Part shown: one piece after another, positions 6,108 through 9,344 of the stretch
How positions within the stretch are numbered: the stretch's first letter is position 1
Layout: every line of letters starts with the position of its first letter
Assembly (NCBI GenBank): GCA_030587525.1
Contig: JAUQYW010000673.1
Location: 1 to 9,344 of the forward strand
Direction: 5' to 3'
Source: Candidatus Sigynarchaeota archaeon
Lineage (GTDB): Archaea; Asgardarchaeota; Lokiarchaeia; Sigynarchaeales; Sigynarchaeaceae
Length of the DNA stretch: 9,344 nt
Made by a program: the position numbers and the translations under genes
Notes under the pieces: generated by a model
Told to the model about the DNA's origin: nothing
What the model saw: the letters and a program-made list of their open reading frames with translations, nothing else
Database searches by the model: none

Positions 6108-7142
6108 GTGCTGCGAGCCGACGACGAGAATGTCATGCCCTGGGTCGAAAAATACCGGCCCGATTCCGTGTTCTCGCCGAATTTTATCAATCAAGAGCTG
6201 ATCATCAAAAACTTGCAGTTTTACGCAAATAATCCGGAAAAAAATATGCCGCACTTGTTGTTTTCCGGACCACCAGGCACGGGCAAGACCACGGCAGCAA
6301 TAGCACTTGCTCATGACGTGTTGAAGGACAAGTACCGCCCGGACACGGTGCTGGAATTGAACGCCAGCGACGAGCGCGGCATCGACGTGGTCCGGGGTAA
6401 AATCAAGAATTTCACGTCCATGCAAGAATTTTTGGACGTACCGTTCAAGATCGTCATCCTGGACGAGGCGGACAGCATCACGAGGGACGCGCAAAGTGCC
6501 ATGAGGCGTGTTATCGAGATCGCCAGCCAGAACGTTCGATTCATCTTGATGTGCAACTATGCAGACGAAATTATCGACCCGATCAAGTCGCGCTGTGCTA
6601 TCATGCGATTTAAGCCATTAAGTCCTGAACACGTGAAAAAACATCTGAAAGGCATTGCACAAAAAGAAGGGTTTGAAATTTCGGATGATTGCATCGATGC
6701 GGTTATCTTTGTTGGTCAAGGAGATATGCGGAAATCGATCAACGCGCTCCAGATGGCCACGTCCGTTATCGAGGTTCATGAACAGCTGAACCCTTCGATC
6801 GTGTATGAGCTGGAAGGATTTGCTGATCCGCTGAAAATCAAGGATATCATTACTTTTCTCACAGCATCTTCAAATAACAAGAAAGATAGGGATGATTCAT
6901 TCAAGAAATTGCTTGCAATATTCAAAGATTTGAAAGGTATCTCGAGCAAAAATCTCATCCTTCAAATATTTAAAGAAATCGTGAAACTGAGTGCTTTAAA
7001 TACCAAGCAGAAGGCAAACTTGATCGATGTTTTGAGCAGCATCGATTTCCGCATAACCGTGAAAGCAACGGATGAGATCCAATATTCAGTGCTGGCGGCG
7101 ACCTTGTGGGAGCTGTTAAAGCCTGGAAACAAGATCACGTGA
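6108..7142 (+). CDS. rfcS: Replication factor C small subunit (catalytic clamp-loader ATPase)
   Basis: This AAA+ ATPase subunit of the clamp loader places PCNA on primed DNA. The 344-residue length is typical. Motifs in order are: the RFC N-terminal box PWVEKYRP (11-18), Walker A GPPGTGKT (54-61), NASDERG (85-91), Walker B ILDEAD (117-122), sensor 1 at Asn150, the SRC box (161-163) whose Arg162 is the trans-acting arginine finger, and sensor 2 GDMRKSINALQ around residues 206-216. The C-terminal collar domain follows from about 230. All catalytic residues are present, so this is an active subunit, expected in several copies per pentamer. The GTG start has a GGTGG ribosome-binding site and sits about 60 bases after a TATA-like element. 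It is the first gene of a tight three-gene RFC operon; the next gene starts 14 bases after its stop. Confidence 0.96.
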   Translation: MLRADDENVMPWVEKYRPDSVFSPNFINQELIIKNLQFYANNPEKNMPHLLFSGPPGTGKTTAAIALAHDVLKDKYRPDTVLELNASDERGIDVVRGKIKNFTSMQEFLDVPFKIVILDEADSITRDAQSAMRRVIEIASQNVRFILMCNYADEIIDPIKSRCAIMRFKPLSPEHVKKHLKGIAQKEGFEISDDCIDAVIFVGQGDMRKSINALQMATSVIEVHEQLNPSIVYELEGFADPLKIKDIITFLTASSNNKKDRDDSFKKLLAIFKDLKGISSKNLILQIFKEIVKLSALNTKQKANLIDVLSSIDFRITVKATDEIQYSVLAATLWELLKPGNKIT

Positions 7143-7156
7143 GGCGAAAAAGGTTC

Positions 7157-8230
7157 ATGATGACAGAAAAACCGGCGAGCAACCCGCTCGATCAAATCTT
7201 TTCCGTCAAGTACGAGCCGAAACAGTTCAACGACATCGCAGGCCACGAGGACTGCAAAGTTCGGCTATTGAAGATGATAGAGTCGAAAAACGTGGGAAAT
7301 TTACTTGTTGCCGGTCCAGATGGGTCTGGAAAGTTATCTTTGGCAAAAGCCTTCGCGAGGGAATTGTTAGGTAACGAGTATGGATCGAGCGCCAGCATCG
7401 TGCACGCGGCGAACCCGCTCACTGAAGAGGAGCGGAAGCAAGCAGGACGAGATTCCTACGTGAGCACGAGTCGTATCGGTAGTTTGGCTGGCGAGACGCT
7501 CATCTTCCCGAAATTCATCCAGGTCCGGGTCAAGCCAGTGGTCGAATTGCGGGCCATGAACGCGTTGGGGTTCAAGGTCCTGATCGTGACCGATTTCGAG
7601 AGTCTCGGGAGCGACCAACAAGGATTCCGCCGGTTGATGGAGCTCTATGGTGCAAATTGTCGGTTCATTCTTTTAACCACGCAGATCTCCAGCATCATCG
7701 ATCCGATCATATCCCGTTGCCAGGTCTTGCTCGTTAATCCGATAACAAGGGCCAAGTTCTACAAGGAATTGACCCGAATCGGTGCCATCGAGGGTTTCAA
7801 GGTTAGTTACACATTCATCAATTCGATGTATTATGTCACGGGTGGAAACGTGGGGAAAGCCTTGAACCTCATTCAAACCTTTATGCTCAAGAAGCGAGAT
7901 CTCGATGACGACAACCTGTTCGAGATCTTGAAAGAACTGGAAAATCAAGACGTGTTGAAATTTCTCGAATTTAGCTTGGCCCGGAGTGTCATGCCTGCCG
8001 TGAACCTCTACTTCCAGATCAAGCGGAAGAATGCTCACACGCTACAATCCTTCCTGGAAGAACTGCGGAGAACGACGCTCAAGGCTCCATTGCACCAGAT
8101 CATCAAAGCAAGAATCGTCGATGCCATCGGGGAAGTCGATGCAGGATCCACGACGGCCGCATCAGACGAGCCCCACATCATGAATATGGTCTTCAAGATC
8201 GGCGCAATCGCGGCAGCGACAAAGAGTTGA
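7157..8230 (+). CDS. RFC small-subunit paralogue with inactive ATPase site (Rfc5/RFC3- or delta-prime-like)
   Basis: The 357-residue AAA+ protein aligns by eye with clamp-loader subunits: FSVKYEPKQFNDIAGHE (15-31), a Walker A-like GPDGSGKLS (53-61), LIVTDFESL (142-150) at Walker B, FILLTTQ (170-176) at sensor 1, SRC (186-188), and GGNVGKALNLIQ at sensor 2. Three catalytic positions are changed: Leu60 for the Walker A Thr, Phe147 for the Walker B Glu, and Thr175 for the sensor-1 Asn. The arginine finger Arg187 is kept. Walker A Lys to Walker B Asp spans 87 residues, against 59 in the upstream subunit. From memory, human RFC3 and yeast Rfc5 share a longer segment here and a similar FKV..LT....L block with NCR/TCR-FIL. 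I infer a non-hydrolysing structural subunit that supplies an arginine finger to a neighbour. The start is ATG 7157 (7160 is possible). An in-frame GTG at 7106 would overlap rfcS and add residues lacking family resemblance. Confidence 0.88.
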   Translation: MMTEKPASNPLDQIFSVKYEPKQFNDIAGHEDCKVRLLKMIESKNVGNLLVAGPDGSGKLSLAKAFARELLGNEYGSSASIVHAANPLTEEERKQAGRDSYVSTSRIGSLAGETLIFPKFIQVRVKPVVELRAMNALGFKVLIVTDFESLGSDQQGFRRLMELYGANCRFILLTTQISSIIDPIISRCQVLLVNPITRAKFYKELTRIGAIEGFKVSYTFINSMYYVTGGNVGKALNLIQTFMLKKRDLDDDNLFEILKELENQDVLKFLEFSLARSVMPAVNLYFQIKRKNAHTLQSFLEELRRTTLKAPLHQIIKARIVDAIGEVDAGSTTAASDEPHIMNMVFKIGAIAAATKS

Positions 8231-8236
8231 TCCGTG

Positions 8237-9344
8237 ATGTCTGAAAAAAAAACAGAGGATAAGCTTGCAAGAATCGGTACCAACAACACGGACGTTCCCT
8301 GGGTCGAGAAATACCGCCCACGGACGTTGAAGGAAGTTATCGGCGTTGATTCGAAGAAAGAGAGCCTGGTCGCATTCTTGAAGGCTTTTCCCGCCAAGCA
8401 CGGTGCGGTATTGATCGGGCCGCCGGGCGTGGGGAAAACGACACTGGCGTATGTGGTTGCGCGGGAACTCAGCTATGATATAATCGAAATGAACGCGTCT
8501 GATGCACGGTCCTCCGAAGATATCAAGAAAAAGATTTCTGAATCAACCAAATCCCGCTCCATCACGGATTTTCTCGGTATAACCAAGGGAAAAATCATCC
8601 TCGTCGATGAGCTTGATGGCATTTCCGGCAACGAGGATCGAGGTGGCGTATCCACGATCGTGGACCTGATCAAGAAGACCGAGTATCCCATCATCCTGAC
8701 ATGCAACGAGTGGCTATCGAAGCTCAAGGCAATCTACGACGAGTGCGAGATGATCAAGTTCACCGCGGTGCGAAAGGAATCTGTTCTCAAGGTGCTAGAG
8801 AGCATCCTTGAGAAAGAAGGAAAGAAAGACCTGGTGACCCCGGGCATGCTCAGCAAGCTCGCTGAAAATGCGGGAGGCGATTTCCGCTCAGCGATTAACG
8901 ACTTGCAGACCCTCGTGCGCGGATTGCTGCAGAATAAGAAGAGCAATCTTGCTAGAGGCGGTGCTACCGATGCCAGCGAAATTATCAAGAGCTTGAAACC
9001 GACCCGGGACGAGTTCGTGAGCGTGTTCGACGGCATCGCGGAGGCACTCGGGTCGAACCGGGTATCTGAGGCGCGAAAAGCGTTGGACAAGATTGATATG
9101 CCAAACGTTACCAGCAACTTCGAATGGGACACGATCTTGCAATACTTGCTGCAAAACTTCACAAAACTCACTAAAAACAACCAGATACTCGCCAAGGGCG
9201 TCAATCTATTTGCCCTCGCCGATGCTTTCCTGGGTTATGTCAAGCAAACCCAAGACTGGAGCATGCTGGCATATTTTATCGACTTCATATCAGCAGCGGT
9301 CGCGGGTATCAACATCGATGCAAAAACCGCGGGCTTCAAGCAAC
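8237..9344 (+). CDS. rfcL: Replication factor C large subunit (partial, C-terminus off the right edge)
   Basis: This is the large AAA+ subunit of the clamp loader. From ATG at 8237, six bases after the previous stop, 369 codons are open to the edge. Motifs are PWVEKYRP (21-28), Walker A GPPGVGKT (61-68), NASDARS (86-92), Walker B LVDELD (122-127), sensor 1 at Asn157 in TCNEW, and GGDFRSAINDLQ as the sensor-2 region. No SRC arginine finger follows sensor 1; the region reads YDECEMIKF. Lack of SRC is characteristic of RFC large subunits and separates it from the two upstream genes. Archaeal large subunits usually run to about 400-550 residues or more and end in a basic PCNA-binding tail, which would lie beyond the window. 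Codons 3-5 contain nine consecutive A (8244-8252). The ribosome-binding site is weak, so translation may be coupled to the gene upstream. Confidence 0.95.
   Translation, partial: MSEKKTEDKLARIGTNNTDVPWVEKYRPRTLKEVIGVDSKKESLVAFLKAFPAKHGAVLIGPPGVGKTTLAYVVARELSYDIIEMNASDARSSEDIKKKISESTKSRSITDFLGITKGKIILVDELDGISGNEDRGGVSTIVDLIKKTEYPIILTCNEWLSKLKAIYDECEMIKFTAVRKESVLKVLESILEKEGKKDLVTPGMLSKLAENAGGDFRSAINDLQTLVRGLLQNKKSNLARGGATDASEIIKSLKPTRDEFVSVFDGIAEALGSNRVSEARKALDKIDMPNVTSNFEWDTILQYLLQNFTKLTKNNQILAKGVNLFALADAFLGYVKQTQDWSMLAYFIDFISAAVAGINIDAKTAGFKQ

Noticed and set aside
6045..6494. A 149-codon minus-strand open frame over the start of rfcS and its upstream region
   Set aside because: It is antisense to the conserved Walker A region of rfcS and shows no recognisable domain; no promoter or ribosome-binding site supports it.
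7106..7156. GTG at 7106 as start of the second RFC gene
   Set aside because: It would overlap rfcS by 37 bases and add 17 residues with no family resemblance. ATG 7157 or 7160 follows the rfcS stop with GAGG and AGG motifs just upstream.
7157..7163. ATGATGA matching a C/D-box RNA C box
   Set aside because: It is the double start codon of the second RFC gene, and no CTGA D box follows within the next 75 bases or so.
1..9344. CRISPR arrays, tRNA/rRNA genes, insertion sequences or defence cassettes
   Set aside because: No repeat-spacer pattern, cloverleaf-like sequence, transposase or terminal inverted repeats were seen. The genes are core metabolism, transport and replication.

Overview
The window looks like chromosomal DNA from an archaeon, most plausibly an Asgard archaeon. 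The evidence is a set of replication factor C clamp-loader genes, a Ras/Rab-fold small GTPase, TATA-like rather than bacterial -35/-10 promoters, and a mix of GTG and ATG starts. Base composition is close to half G+C by eye. That would suit a Thorarchaeia-like lineage better than a low-GC Lokiarchaeon, but the lineage is a guess. No tRNA, rRNA, CRISPR array, insertion sequence or attachment site was seen. The DNA reads as compact core genome.

Layout: (1) 1-985, minus strand: the N-terminal 328 residues of an FAD-dependent desaturase/amine-oxidase-type protein, running off the left edge. (2) 1093-1614, minus strand: a Ras/Rab-like protein in which almost every nucleotide-binding motif is altered, so a probable pseudo-GTPase. 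(3) 1615-1763: a divergent promoter region. (4) 1764-4304, plus strand: an SGNH/GDSL hydrolase whose stop overlaps the GTG start of a 12-helix MFS-type transporter, then an unrecognised 174-residue protein. (5) 4430-5926: pyruvate kinase with its own TATA elements. (6) 5927-6107: a T-rich terminator-like stretch and the promoter of the next operon. (7) 6108-9344: a clamp-loader operon of three RFC-type genes: a catalytic small subunit, a second small-subunit paralogue with a broken ATPase site, and the large subunit, which runs off the right edge.

How the genes work together: the three RFC genes would form one pentameric loader for the PCNA sliding clamp. The middle gene lacks the Walker A Ser/Thr, the Walker B Glu and the sensor-1 Asn, but keeps the SRC arginine-finger motif and carries an enlarged region before Walker B. 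From memory this is the design of the non-hydrolysing eukaryotic subunit (yeast Rfc5, human RFC3) and of bacterial delta-prime. It is the most interesting observation here. The overlapping hydrolase and transporter genes suggest coupled uptake or export and deacylation of some compound. The pyruvate kinase carries the Ile-Gln...Lys...Ile residue set associated with K+-independent enzymes.
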